Below are positions 46,930 to 56,392 of a stretch of DNA of 64,000 nucleotides, piece by piece. The notes under the pieces are model-generated. The model saw nothing but the letters and a program-made list of their open reading frames with translations, did not search any database and was not told where the DNA came from. Source of the stretch: Leptospira montravelensis (GTDB lineage: Bacteria > Spirochaetota > Leptospiria > Leptospirales > Leptospiraceae); the NCBI RefSeq assembly GCF_004770045.1, contig NZ_RQFO01000014.1, forward strand, positions 189,335 to 253,334, written 5' to 3'. Position 1 is the stretch's first letter. The number at the start of each line of letters is the position of its first letter. The position numbers and the translations under genes were made by a program.

Positions 46930-49191
46930 TTATTTCCGCAATTTTGCCTGAAACAAATCATAACGAATCCCAGTAGAATTGATGGAACCAAATTCCAATA
47001 CTTCTGTAGGACAAAGGGATACACAAGCAGAACATCTTACACATTGCACACTATCCATTGGAATTCCTCTACTTGCATATCCCATTACATCGATTCCTTG
47101 ATGGCAATTTTTTGTACAAATATTGCAAGATATACATTTCTTCTTTTCAGCAAAGATACGGAATTTACTGAACTTTACATAAATATGCATAAGTGAAGCC
47201 AAAGGACAAAACATTCTGCACCAGATCCTTCCCGAAAAAAGGAAATAGAATCCCACACCAACAACACCTGCAAGGCCAATATCTACGACAATATCATAAA
47301 TCCATTTCACAGAATCAGCAATCGACTCACTTAAAGCCAAATTGGGATTTACAATCTTACCATACACTCCAACTAACTTTAACAATGTAAGTATAAATGC
47401 TAATAATAGAATGTATTGTCCCGAATGCTCTAACCGGTAGGCCCATTTCCCATGTGGCATTTTTTGTCTATGTTCATCTCCCAATGTTTCCGCAAGGCCA
47501 CCACAAGAACATATCCAACCGCAATAAGCCCCTTTTCCATAACGATAAACTAATAAAGGAATAAACCCAAAACTAAACAATACACCATAACCTAACCAAA
47601 AGTTGGTGATACCGCCATCATATAAAACACCCATACTAAGAGGCCATGCCAATATAAATCCATATGCTTTCCAGTATGCATCATTCGGAAAAATTTCTGT
47701 TCGAATATAACCTTCCGGACTCCCTAAATAACCCTTATCACCTAGTTCAGGTAAAATCAATTCAGGCAATAAAAACAGAAAGAAAACTTGTATGAAGATT
47801 AAACTAAGAGTTTGGTAAAATATATATTCAGTTTTACGAACAAAAATTCTTCGAATTCCAAAAACCAAAATAGTTAAAGAGTATAACATGGTATAATGGA
47901 ACGAAGGATATTTTCCCATAAAGGGTTGATTCCAGTATGTGGCAGCAAGATAAACAAATAGAAAATACGAAAACGCAAAAAGTAGATAACTATTCCTGAT
48001 AAAAACCCAAGGATAAAATTTTCCAAACCCATGTTTAAATTTCAAAAATACAAATAGAGATAACGAAAGAATTGATAAACCACCAAAAAAAGTAGCTAAT
48101 GGTGAGAACCATCCCGGTCCATAAAAAGATGCTTTCCCAAAATACGCAAGAGTTGCAAAAGAAAATAACGAGGTAAATCCCACCCAATCAGAAAATGATT
48201 TTTCATTTTGAATTTTAATTCCGATTTTTTTTAAAAAAGGAATTGGTGGTGTTGTACCAGTTAAAATATAAATCAAATCCGATTTGATTTTTAATGCGGA
48301 AGAAGGAGTTTTCACAAAAACATTTGATTCGGAAATATCTGAAACTTCAGATTCTAATAAAAGTTTTACTTTTCCGGCCTGAACTAACAGCTCTAAACTT
48401 TTTAAATTTTCTTCCTTGGGCCTTCGAAGGTCTTTCCCTCTGTGGATTAAATTTACCTCTTTTGCATATCTTACACATGCGATAGCAGCTTCAACGGCAG
48501 AATCTCCACCTCCAACGATGACTATAGATTTATCCTTTGTATCATATGGATCAAAGAGTCGGTAAAAAACAGATGAAGATGTTTCGCCCTTCACTCCTAA
48601 ACGTTTTGGATCCCCTGATTTTCCAATGGCAATAACTACCGAACTTGTAAGGTAGGAATCCCCTGATTCTGTTTTTACAATATAAAGAGAACCTTCCCTA
48701 TGAATGGAAGAAACTCGTTTTCCAACTACCAATTCGATAGGCTCATTTTTTAATAATAGATTTAGATATTCTAATAGATCTTCTTTTGTTGAATCTTGGA
48801 TATTTAACTTGGATAATGATTTTATACCTTTCGGTTCTGCAAAAATTGGCTTTTTATTAGGATAACTTAGTATCGTTTGGAAAGGAAGGTTTGCTTCTAG
48901 GACGATATACTTTTTTCCCAATCTACTGGCTTCATAAGCACAAGACAAACCGGCAGGTCCAGAACCAATAATGACAGCATCTAAACAATCGACTTTATTT
49001 TCTCGAATGTGTTTCCAAACATTAACCCCACTTTCCGCAGCCAATTTTAAAAGAGGAACACCCGTTAGATCCCCGATGATAAATACATTGGGGAGATTGG
49101 TCTCATAAGTTTCAGATATTTCAGGATAAATTTCCACAGGTCCTGTAGGAACAGACTTGGTTAACCAACGAAAATAGGAAGATGGCCACAT
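46930..49191 (-). CDS. FAD/NAD(P) oxidoreductase fused to NapH-type polyferredoxin
   Basis: This 753-residue protein fuses two redox modules. The first (about 1-325) is a thioredoxin-reductase-like flavoprotein: FAD motif GSGPAG at 76-81 and NAD(P) motif GGGDSAVEAA near 205. A GDLTGVPLLKLA segment at 40-51, normally at the C terminus of such enzymes, sits in front. The second part has about ten membrane helices. These are followed by a CGWICSCGG motif, WCRMFCP, and two 4Fe-4S sites (CISCNICTKNC and CVRCSACVSLCP), as in NapH/NosR electron carriers. It probably moves electrons from NAD(P)H across or into the membrane. Acceptor unknown. Confidence 0.85.
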   Translation of the reverse strand: MWPSSYFRWLTKSVPTGPVEIYPEISETYETNLPNVFIIGDLTGVPLLKLAAESGVNVWKHIRENKVDCLDAVIIGSGPAGLSCAYEASRLGKKYIVLEANLPFQTILSYPNKKPIFAEPKGIKSLSKLNIQDSTKEDLLEYLNLLLKNEPIELVVGKRVSSIHREGSLYIVKTESGDSYLTSSVVIAIGKSGDPKRLGVKGETSSSVFYRLFDPYDTKDKSIVIVGGGDSAVEAAIACVRYAKEVNLIHRGKDLRRPKEENLKSLELLVQAGKVKLLLESEVSDISESNVFVKTPSSALKIKSDLIYILTGTTPPIPFLKKIGIKIQNEKSFSDWVGFTSLFSFATLAYFGKASFYGPGWFSPLATFFGGLSILSLSLFVFLKFKHGFGKFYPWVFIRNSYLLFAFSYFLFVYLAATYWNQPFMGKYPSFHYTMLYSLTILVFGIRRIFVRKTEYIFYQTLSLIFIQVFFLFLLPELILPELGDKGYLGSPEGYIRTEIFPNDAYWKAYGFILAWPLSMGVLYDGGITNFWLGYGVLFSFGFIPLLVYRYGKGAYCGWICSCGGLAETLGDEHRQKMPHGKWAYRLEHSGQYILLLAFILTLLKLVGVYGKIVNPNLALSESIADSVKWIYDIVVDIGLAGVVGVGFYFLFSGRIWCRMFCPLASLMHIYVKFSKFRIFAEKKKCISCNICTKNCHQGIDVMGYASRGIPMDSVQCVRCSACVSLCPTEVLEFGSINSTGIRYDLFQAKLRK

Positions 49192-49233
49192 ACTTAAAGA
49201 TTGGACTCAAACTTTTAAAAAAAAGAAATGAAT

Positions 49234-50538
49234 TTAATTTACGAGTGGAAGTTGGATAGTGATTTTTGTCCCTTCTTTGGGATTACTTTTCACTCGAAGA
49301 GAACCGTCTTGTTCTTTCAATAACTCAATACAAACAAGGAGCCCAAGTCCTGTTCCTTTCTCACCGACAGTTCCAAAGCGAGATGTAAACCTTTTCCCTT
49401 CGATAATTTTTTCTAATAGATCTTCGGTCATTCCTACACCATTGTCTTCAAAACAAATTTCCATAAATGGGGAAATGGCTTTTGCCTCGATCCTTATCTT
49501 TCCATTTGGATGAGAATATTTTATCGCATTGGATAAAATATTGCGTAGGACAGTCGCAGTCATTCGTTCATCACAAAACACAAAATGTTCATCCGAAATT
49601 TTAGTTTCAATATGAATTCCTTTTTCTGCTGCCTGCATATTTAGAATATCAATTGCATTTTTTATTATCACAGATAAATTTAATTGATTAGGATTACATT
49701 GGGTCTTTTTAGTTTCATTCCGAACCCAATCGAGTAAATTTTCTAACACCACAAAAGTTTGGTTTGCACTTTTTTTAAGTTCTTTTAAAGCAAAAATCAA
49801 CTCTTCCCTTTCTGGTAAAGAATTTGTAAGATATCCTAAAAATGTACTCATAGTTCCAATGGGACCTTTTAAATCGTGAGCCAAAATGGAAAAAATTCTG
49901 TCCTTATGATCATTGATACGAATCATTTCTTTTTGGATTCGATTGATATTTCTTAAAAAATAAAACATAAATAAGGCAACAAAAGACAAACATGAAATAA
50001 CTGAATTGATACGAAATAAATCTTGAACTTCTTTATAATATAAAAGAGTTCCTTTGGCAAACACACCTGGTTTCCCTAAAAACTCAAACCAAAGATAAAA
50101 GACAGTGTTCATAAGGAAAACAAAAAGAATCCACCATTTCTCCTCGTAAGGAAAAATCACAAACGGAACAATCGCAAACATTAGAAAGTAGTAATAAAAA
50201 CCGCCAGACGTTCCAAAACTAATGGTAGAAACCAAAAACAATGGGACGGAAATTGTGAATACTAAAATGATACGGGATAAAAAATACTTTTTCTTAGTAT
50301 TCAAATATAATATATAAACTAACACCGAGATAACGATTACATGAATCAAATTCATGAACAGGTAATGAGGAGCGCCTGCAATGGCAAAAAAAACGGAATA
50401 CTGAATGTTTGAAAAAATTCCTAATAATGCAACTAAATTGGAAAGTTGAACACGAACTGAAGATTCCAAACTCAAATCTTCAGTGACTCCTAAATTGAGT
50501 AGTCGACGAATTCCCAATTTTCCAATCAATGTATTCAT
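49234..50538 (-). CDS. Membrane sensor histidine kinase
   Basis: This 434-residue kinase has an N-terminal block of about six membrane helices (about 32-205) with almost no external loops. HisKA with SILAHDLKGPIG near 220-232 and a catalytic domain follow (NILSNAIKYS, DNGVGM, GTGLGLLV). Its start overlaps the upstream SpoIIE gene by 4 bp (ATGA), so the kinase and the phosphatase are made together. No receiver or regulator is adjacent. Confidence 0.9.
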   Translation of the reverse strand: MNTLIGKLGIRRLLNLGVTEDLSLESSVRVQLSNLVALLGIFSNIQYSVFFAIAGAPHYLFMNLIHVIVISVLVYILYLNTKKKYFLSRIILVFTISVPLFLVSTISFGTSGGFYYYFLMFAIVPFVIFPYEEKWWILFVFLMNTVFYLWFEFLGKPGVFAKGTLLYYKEVQDLFRINSVISCLSFVALFMFYFLRNINRIQKEMIRINDHKDRIFSILAHDLKGPIGTMSTFLGYLTNSLPEREELIFALKELKKSANQTFVVLENLLDWVRNETKKTQCNPNQLNLSVIIKNAIDILNMQAAEKGIHIETKISDEHFVFCDERMTATVLRNILSNAIKYSHPNGKIRIEAKAISPFMEICFEDNGVGMTEDLLEKIIEGKRFTSRFGTVGEKGTGLGLLVCIELLKEQDGSLRVKSNPKEGTKITIQLPLVN

Positions 50539-52421
50539 TTGATATCGATCGTAAAGTATGTTACGTCATCTGACAAACGAAATGCAAATTTTCGAATATC
50601 CTTTTTGATTTTTTCATTCAAATCGTGAATGGAAAGATTTAAACCATCGACTAACTGACCCTTAAGCCGAAATTCTCCGTACAATTCCCGAAGTTTATTC
50701 TGGCTCTCCGTAATTCCGTCAGTATAAAAAAAGAAACGATCCCCAGGCTCGAGTTTACGGGAAAATGTTTCTACTAAAACATCTTTTTTCCATCCCATAA
50801 TTGGTCCCCTTCCTATAAGAGGAGCCACAGTTTGAGAAACAATATTCATTATATAAGGACTAGGATGACCCATTACTGAATATTTCATAATAGATCTCTC
50901 TAAATCAAAGTGGCAGGCTACCGCAGTGATATAATTTTTTTCAACAACAGGTAACATCTTTTGATTAAGTTCTAATAAAAAGGAACCAGGGTCTTTTTCT
51001 TTCGGAGCAATCTCTAAAAAATTCACCTTTAACATACTGGCAATAAGAGCAGCGGCAATGCCATGACCTAAAACATCACATAACAAAAAACTTATGGAAG
51101 AATCTTCATGTATGTAGTAATCAAAATAATCTCCACCGATTTTTTCCATTGGCATAAAAACTGATGCAACACTAAGAGAATGGTGCTCAAATTCCATTGG
51201 CGGAATTAACTTAGACTGCAATCCCGCTGCGATTACTAAATCATCATGTAATAATTTAAATTGTTTGTGTAACTCTTGCGTACGAAGTGTGACAAGCATT
51301 TCCAAAGATTCATTTAAATTACGAAGTTCTTTTCTTGTCCGTGCACTTTGTAAAGCGATGGCAAAAACTCCTGTAAATAAAAAAGTCAAAATTCCATACT
51401 GAGTTAAATAACTATTTTTTCCTGTGATTACATCAGTAATTACATCGGCAATTCCAAAAAATGTTGCTACAAGAGCACCAAGAGAAACAACGATTGCTTC
51501 TGCAGTTTTATTATAATTTTTTGCCAACAATTGGACAAGGATTGGCACTTTTATCGCAAGAAGAACATACCAAATATATACCAAATAAAATCGACTATCT
51601 GGATTCATAGGGAACAATTGAATGATACCAAGAACTACATCTAAAAAAAATGTCACAACAGCGAGTTTCGTTAGTCGCCTATCGAAAAGCGTATGGACAA
51701 ATAACATGATAAAGACGGGGAACACAAACTGACAAAAAAACAATAACCTGACCAAAACTTCCGGAGGAACCATCATAAAATGAATTTTATTTAAAACTGG
51801 TAATCGCCAACCCACAAAAAGAATCGCAGTACCAGCTAAGTATAAACCAGATTTAGAAGATCGATTTAAGGCATAACCTATCGCTTGTTGCAAAAAAATT
51901 CCAAAGAACAAAGCTGCGATTAAAATTTGGTATACATCCTCAAAAACCATTTTGTCTTTAATTTGATCTTGTTTTCCAAAAATAGGAACTGATCGGAACA
52001 AACCACACCTAAACTGTGTTTCACGACATTCCACATCTACAATTAATTCATTTTCTCCTTGTTTCAAAAGTGATATAGGAATTTCATAATACCGAACTTT
52101 GTGCCAATACGGATAATAATTTGGTGTAAAACTTCCCGTAGTACCTATCGATTTTCCATTCCAAAAAGTTTGGTCAGCTGAATGAATACGATCCATATAA
52201 ATGGCCATTGAATATTCAGGAAGGAAGGGTACAAAAATTTTAAGCCTATACTTTCCGCGAAATGGAACTTTGTATCCTTGTTCAATCAACGGAATACCGA
52301 CAAGCACTGGTTTGGCGACTGATTCACCGTCTTGTTGGAATGTCCAACCTGACTCTAACGATACCACCTCTGAAAAAATTGCGGATGAAGATAAGAAGGC
52401 AACTAACAAAAGGATTTTCAT
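50535..52421 (-). CDS. Jelly-roll / 7TM / SpoIIE phosphatase receptor
   Basis: This 628-residue protein has a signal peptide (about 1-18) and a galactose-binding-like jelly roll (about 20-155, with FWNGKSIGTTGSF). Seven membrane helices follow (about 165-375), then a short coiled coil and a PP2C/SpoIIE phosphatase domain (EKIGGDYFDY, CDVLGHGIAAAL, YTDGITESQ). It is the second such receptor in the window. The two differ in the external domain, so they probably sense different cues. It overlaps the kinase gene downstream by 4 bp. Confidence 0.88.
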   Translation of the reverse strand: MKILLLVAFLSSSAIFSEVVSLESGWTFQQDGESVAKPVLVGIPLIEQGYKVPFRGKYRLKIFVPFLPEYSMAIYMDRIHSADQTFWNGKSIGTTGSFTPNYYPYWHKVRYYEIPISLLKQGENELIVDVECRETQFRCGLFRSVPIFGKQDQIKDKMVFEDVYQILIAALFFGIFLQQAIGYALNRSSKSGLYLAGTAILFVGWRLPVLNKIHFMMVPPEVLVRLLFFCQFVFPVFIMLFVHTLFDRRLTKLAVVTFFLDVVLGIIQLFPMNPDSRFYLVYIWYVLLAIKVPILVQLLAKNYNKTAEAIVVSLGALVATFFGIADVITDVITGKNSYLTQYGILTFLFTGVFAIALQSARTRKELRNLNESLEMLVTLRTQELHKQFKLLHDDLVIAAGLQSKLIPPMEFEHHSLSVASVFMPMEKIGGDYFDYYIHEDSSISFLLCDVLGHGIAAALIASMLKVNFLEIAPKEKDPGSFLLELNQKMLPVVEKNYITAVACHFDLERSIMKYSVMGHPSPYIMNIVSQTVAPLIGRGPIMGWKKDVLVETFSRKLEPGDRFFFYTDGITESQNKLRELYGEFRLKGQLVDGLNLSIHDLNEKIKKDIRKFAFRLSDDVTYFTIDIK

Positions 52422-52750
52422 TGTTTTGTCCTAGGAAAGATCAAACTCCCATTTCGAAGAAAATAGAAATGTAGAGGGTTTATAGATTTGCCAGGGAACA
52501 TCGGAAGGATTGGATAGAAATCCAGAAGAACTGCAAGAATTTTTTACACCTAAACCTAACAAGGGCAAAACCACTCAGTTTGGTTTTTCTTAGGCCAATC
52601 AGACTTTCCTTCCCTTTGGGATTTTGAGAAACCTTTCCCCAATGATATAATTTAGACTATATCCATTTTTATACCCATTCCAATCAATTGAAATTTTAGA
52701 TTGAGTCTAATTATTGACAAAAATAAGCAAAGACAGAAGGTGAAACTGAA
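52422..52750. other. Intergenic region upstream of the PerR-type gene, 329 bp
   Basis: No gene is seen. It carries the divergent promoters of the SpoIIE gene and the PerR-type gene, with the palindrome at 52696-52710 and a further TTAGACT half-site at 52652-52658. Confidence 0.5.
52696..52710. promoter_or_regulatory. PerR-box-like palindrome upstream of the PerR-type gene
   Basis: TTAGATT-G-AGTCTAA is a 7-1-7 inverted repeat with one mismatch, the geometry of a PerR/Fur box, 40 bp before the start codon. A copy of its half-site (TTAGACT) lies at 52652-52658. Autoregulation is likely. Confidence 0.5.
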
Positions 52751-53179
52751 ATGGATTTAAGTTACCAAAAAACCAAAGAACTCCTCGAATCTCACGGGAT
52801 TCGACCGACTTCTCAAAGATTGGAAATGGCGCACTTGCTTTTGGAACGCCACCAACACCTCTTTGCAGAAGAAGTATTTCATTTGGTCAATTCCCACTTC
52901 CCACATGCATCAAGGGCTACCATTTTTAATAACCTGAAACTTTTTGCAGAAAAAGGAATGCTCGGAACTTTGGAATTAAAAAGTGGAGTTACCCATTTTG
53001 ATTCAAACATAGGCCCTCACCATCATGCTCTCCATGAAGAAACGGGAGAGATTACCGACGTGGAAATGAGTGAAGAACTTGAATCAAAAGTTCTAGAGGA
53101 ACTCAAAGAAAGTTATTTTAGAAAGACGGGAAAAAAACTGGATGCTGCAAAACTTGTCATCACTTTAAGAGGAAAATAA
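52751..53179 (+). CDS. Fur-family regulator, PerR type
   Basis: This 142-residue metal-dependent repressor has a winged helix (about 1-80) and a dimerisation domain. The regulatory-metal residues correspond one by one to PerR: His36, Asp84, His90, His92 and Asp103. The last is Asp as in peroxide-sensing PerR, where Fur has Glu. The CxxC pairs that hold structural zinc in most PerR proteins are missing, as reported for Leptospira PerR. It probably senses peroxide by histidine oxidation and may control the peroxidase gene at 6208. A ketopantoate-reductase-like gene follows 15 bp downstream. Confidence 0.88.
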   Translation: MDLSYQKTKELLESHGIRPTSQRLEMAHLLLERHQHLFAEEVFHLVNSHFPHASRATIFNNLKLFAEKGMLGTLELKSGVTHFDSNIGPHHHALHEETGEITDVEMSEELESKVLEELKESYFRKTGKKLDAAKLVITLRGK

Positions 53180-53194
53180 TTTCCCACTTAATAT

Positions 53195-54181
53195 ATGTTA
53201 ACTACTTATCCTTCCATTGCGATTAGTGGGATTGGTTCTGTAACCATAACTATCGTTCAATCACTTTATCAAAACAAAATTCCGTTTCAAATCTTGTGTC
53301 GAAATCAAACAAGATTTTTATCATTAAAAAATAGTCCTATTGGTTTTCAAGGCCCGAATGGAAAATTGGTTCAATTCGAATTGACAGATCACCTAACGAT
53401 GATTCAAGATAACCAAGAAAAATTTGATTATATTTTCATCGGTTGTAAAAATCAGAATCTCTCCGAATACTTGGAAGAAACAAAATCACTTCTAAAACCT
53501 AATGGAAAATGGATTTTGATTCAAAATGGAATCCCCGAACAACAATTCAAATCCTATAAAAATAAAATCATAGGAGGAGTTGTTGGATGGAATACCCAAA
53601 CCTTATCTAATCATACTTATTACCAATCTAATGTCGGTAGTTTAATTCTTGGTGATGTCACCGGTACCAAACCCGATCCGCTATGGAACCAAATACTTTC
53701 CCCTTACATACCTGTGGTTTTGACAGACAAACTTAGTGGATATAGGTGGCATAAATTAGCGATTAATTCCATCATCAATGGACTTGCAGCATCAAAGCAG
53801 CTAAGTTTAGGTGAACTATTTCTAAACCGAAAGTCAAGATCGGAAGCATTGGAAACGCTTACTGAAATAAAATTATTGATGAACCAATTGCAAATCAAAG
53901 AACAAGTGGTCCCCGGATCTTTCTCTATTCAAAAATTAGGCGAAGGCCCAGGTTCCCTACCTAGATGGATTTCCCATTTGATCTTGATTTTACTTGGATT
54001 AAAATACTTCAAGATTCGCACCTCTATGGTTCAAGATTTAGATGCTAGAAGAAAAACAGAAATTGAATTTATTAATGGGGAAGTTGTAAAAACTGCGAAA
54101 GAGTTAGGAATTCCTGTACCTAGAAATGAATGGATTGTTCTTAAAGTCAAAGAGTTGGAAGAAAGTAACAATACAAGATAG
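53195..54181 (+). CDS. Ketopantoate reductase (PanE/ApbA) family protein
   Basis: This 328-residue NADPH-dependent dehydrogenase has an N-terminal Rossmann motif GIGSV at about 12-16. The catalytic Lys is in WHKLAINSIINGL near 188-200, with the conserved Glu/Asp pair near the C terminus. PanE makes pantoate for coenzyme A, but the family also includes paralogues with other substrates. The fingerprint GxGxxG is only partly kept (GIGSVT). It follows the PerR-type gene closely and may share its transcript. Confidence 0.8.
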   Translation: MLTTYPSIAISGIGSVTITIVQSLYQNKIPFQILCRNQTRFLSLKNSPIGFQGPNGKLVQFELTDHLTMIQDNQEKFDYIFIGCKNQNLSEYLEETKSLLKPNGKWILIQNGIPEQQFKSYKNKIIGGVVGWNTQTLSNHTYYQSNVGSLILGDVTGTKPDPLWNQILSPYIPVVLTDKLSGYRWHKLAINSIINGLAASKQLSLGELFLNRKSRSEALETLTEIKLLMNQLQIKEQVVPGSFSIQKLGEGPGSLPRWISHLILILLGLKYFKIRTSMVQDLDARRKTEIEFINGEVVKTAKELGIPVPRNEWIVLKVKELEESNNTR

Positions 54182-54190
54182 ACAGATAAT

Positions 54191-54505
54191 TTATTTTCCT
54201 AAACGTAAAAGTTCTAAAATGGAATGATTTGCTTCTAAGGGATGGCGTAATTTTTGTTCTGTTTGGATGATATATTGGTTACGTCGTCCGTCTTTACTTT
54301 TCTCTAAAATTTTAGCATCCACCAAATCTTTGACTATGGCTTGAACTGCTCTCTCCGTGATTCCAACCAACAAGGCAACATCTTTTAACCGCATGTCTGG
54401 ATCCTTGCTCAAACATATCAAAACATGAGCATGGTTTGAAAGAAAGGTCCATTGACCTGCTTTTTTAGTCATTTCTTGCGATGTTCTTTTGGGTTCTTTA
54501 GTCAT
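54191..54505 (-). CDS. Small winged-helix regulator (MarR-like)
   Basis: This 104-residue protein has a winged helix with HVLICLSKDPDMRLKDVALLVGITERAVQAIVKDL (about 26-60) and a beta wing with KSKDGRRNQYII. It is short, essentially a DNA-binding domain with a small C-terminal helix. It is convergent with the PanE-like gene, 9 bp apart. Target unknown. Confidence 0.8.
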   Translation of the reverse strand: MTKEPKRTSQEMTKKAGQWTFLSNHAHVLICLSKDPDMRLKDVALLVGITERAVQAIVKDLVDAKILEKSKDGRRNQYIIQTEQKLRHPLEANHSILELLRLGK

Positions 54506-54618
54506 TCTTTGTAAATAAAACTCAGGTGATATTTAAAACTTCTAACCTATAAATTTACCTAAGTCGAAAGGTTCACTCTTCCCAAAGCAAAAAAATTGTA
54601 AACGAAGAAACCAACAAG

Positions 54619-54640
54619 ACCTAACTCACAGGGGTTAGGT
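54619..54640 (-). terminator. Hairpin at the DoxX-like gene end
   Basis: Perfect 7-bp arms ACCTAAC and GTTAGGT with an 8-nt loop overlap the stop codon of the DoxX-like gene; T-rich minus-strand sequence follows. Confidence 0.55.
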
Positions 54641-55021
54641 TGTTTCATTTGTCCATTTATAATTTCTTACTAACCATGCCCAATAAATGAATAAAAATTG
54701 GAATGGCAACCGAGCATACAAAGCCCAAATAGGAACTCCATAATCTTTTCCGTCCAAGGCCGTTAAAAGCATATTTATATTTGCAGGATAGATGGCGAGT
54801 AAAAGAAGGATGATTCCAAAACTAGCCATATATCGCATTCTTTCATAAAGAACCAGAGAACCTAAGGTAATTTCAGCGAGCCCACTCGTGACATTTAAAA
54901 GTTCGTGGAAAGGCAGATAGTCTGGCATCATTTCTAAATAAAATTCTGGAGAAAAGAAATGGTTGGTTCCAGCGATTATGTAGAAAGCCCCGAGAGAATA
55001 CACGAGAAATTTTTTCATCAC
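54635..55021 (-). CDS. DoxX-like membrane protein
   Basis: This 128-residue protein has four membrane helices (about 4-20, 42-60, 66-85 and 99-118). The first carries LGAFYIIAGTNHFFSPEFY, a segment typical of DoxX/MauE-like proteins. These are often linked to redox or thiol stress, but no activity is proven. It lies upstream of no obvious partner. Its stop overlaps a hairpin. Confidence 0.78.
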   Translation of the reverse strand: MMKKFLVYSLGAFYIIAGTNHFFSPEFYLEMMPDYLPFHELLNVTSGLAEITLGSLVLYERMRYMASFGIILLLLAIYPANINMLLTALDGKDYGVPIWALYARLPFQFLFIYWAWLVRNYKWTNETT

Positions 55022-55142
55022 CGAACTAGAACACAGTGGTAAAAAAAATCATTACAAATTTTTGCCAGTCGGAAAAATGGTCTCCGTTTCTTTTTAAGAC
55101 AAGGGCCACATAGAACCCATTCAAATTATTTTTAGTGGTTCG

Positions 55143-56351
55143 TTAGGCAACAATTTGCCCTTCTTTTGATTTATAATGCCCAAGCTTTTCCTCCAATCGT
55201 TTCCGACTTTTGATCGTAATTCGATTCGGTTCAATGATCAGGTTTGTATCACTTAGGAACTCTTTGATAGTTTCCTGTTTTACTTTAATGATCCCGCACA
55301 TATTACATAGTTCTTCCATCTGGATATAAATCGAATGCGGATTAGCTAAACTTTCATCTAAGTTTCTACCCAAACGGATGTCTTGGTCCCGAATCGAATT
55401 GTATAAATAAGCATAGAGCCTAATGACGGGAGTTTTCAATCTTAGGATTACAAGGCGCTGGTGAGAAAACCAAATCCGTCTGGCGATACTTTCAAAGATT
55501 TTTTGTAATAAAGAGGGACCTACAGATTCAAATAAACTATCTGCCGTGACACGAAGGATTTTACTTTTGGTTTCAGTAATGGCCGAGGCCATTCGCGGTG
55601 CATTGTCAATGAGAGACATCTCTCCGAAAATTTCTCCTGGCCCTAAAACATCGATTACATATTCAAAACCGCGAACGATTCCAAATAGTTTAACATTTCC
55701 CTCTAACACTACATAAATTTCATTGTTCTTTTCACTTTCGACAAAGAGGATTTCGCCAGCATCTAAAGTTGCTTGCATGCTCTCCCAAACAAAAGGTTTG
55801 TAATTGGATCCGATGGATCTGAGAAGTTCCGTTGCCTCCGCCACATTGGCAGTGGAATTGTTTTCCTTAGACCATTTTAAAAAAGTCTGTAATGAATAAG
55901 CTGCTAAATTTGGTTTTTGCCAAGTTAAATAGGTTCTCGCGTTGAGAAGTAATCTTTCTGGGTGGTATTCGCGGTCTGAGGGTTTGTTCGCCTTAGATAG
56001 GTGCTTTTGTAAGGTTCTTAGCTCCCTGGAATAAAGACCTAAGATCTTCATAGCGAGTTCCTTTCTTTGTTTCAGATAGGAACCCAAGAGTCGAATGGGA
56101 ATTTGGACTAACTCTACATCAGTGTCCGCAAACAAAGTCACCAAAAATCGATGTTCGGTGAGAGCAGAGACTAGGCCAAAACTATCCCCCGCTTCATAAA
56201 AGGAGAGTTCGTGATCCACAACAATATGCTCAGAATCGACTGATACTCGGCCAGATCTTACAATAAAAAAGTTTCCAGTATTGATGGAATTCTGCACAAC
56301 GATGGCAGCACCTTTGGAATAATTAACAACTTTGATTTCTTCTACGGACAC
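55143..56351 (-). CDS. Tandem cyclic-nucleotide-binding-domain protein
   Basis: This 402-residue protein has two cNMP-binding beta-barrel domains (about 5-120 and 190-300). The second has the canonical GEIFGEMSLIDNAPRMASA, the phosphate-binding cassette with a conserved Arg; the first is degenerate. A helical region (about 300-400) follows that could be a DNA-binding or helical tail, but no clear helix-turn-helix is seen. It starts with GTG, 41 bp after the eboF stop and in the same direction, so it may be cotranscribed with the ebo operon. Confidence 0.82.
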   Translation of the reverse strand: MSVEEIKVVNYSKGAAIVVQNSINTGNFFIVRSGRVSVDSEHIVVDHELSFYEAGDSFGLVSALTEHRFLVTLFADTDVELVQIPIRLLGSYLKQRKELAMKILGLYSRELRTLQKHLSKANKPSDREYHPERLLLNARTYLTWQKPNLAAYSLQTFLKWSKENNSTANVAEATELLRSIGSNYKPFVWESMQATLDAGEILFVESEKNNEIYVVLEGNVKLFGIVRGFEYVIDVLGPGEIFGEMSLIDNAPRMASAITETKSKILRVTADSLFESVGPSLLQKIFESIARRIWFSHQRLVILRLKTPVIRLYAYLYNSIRDQDIRLGRNLDESLANPHSIYIQMEELCNMCGIIKVKQETIKEFLSDTNLIIEPNRITIKSRKRLEEKLGHYKSKEGQIVA

Positions 56352-56392
56352 TGAATCAAAAATAATGTGCCGGAAGCTAACCAGTCAAACAT

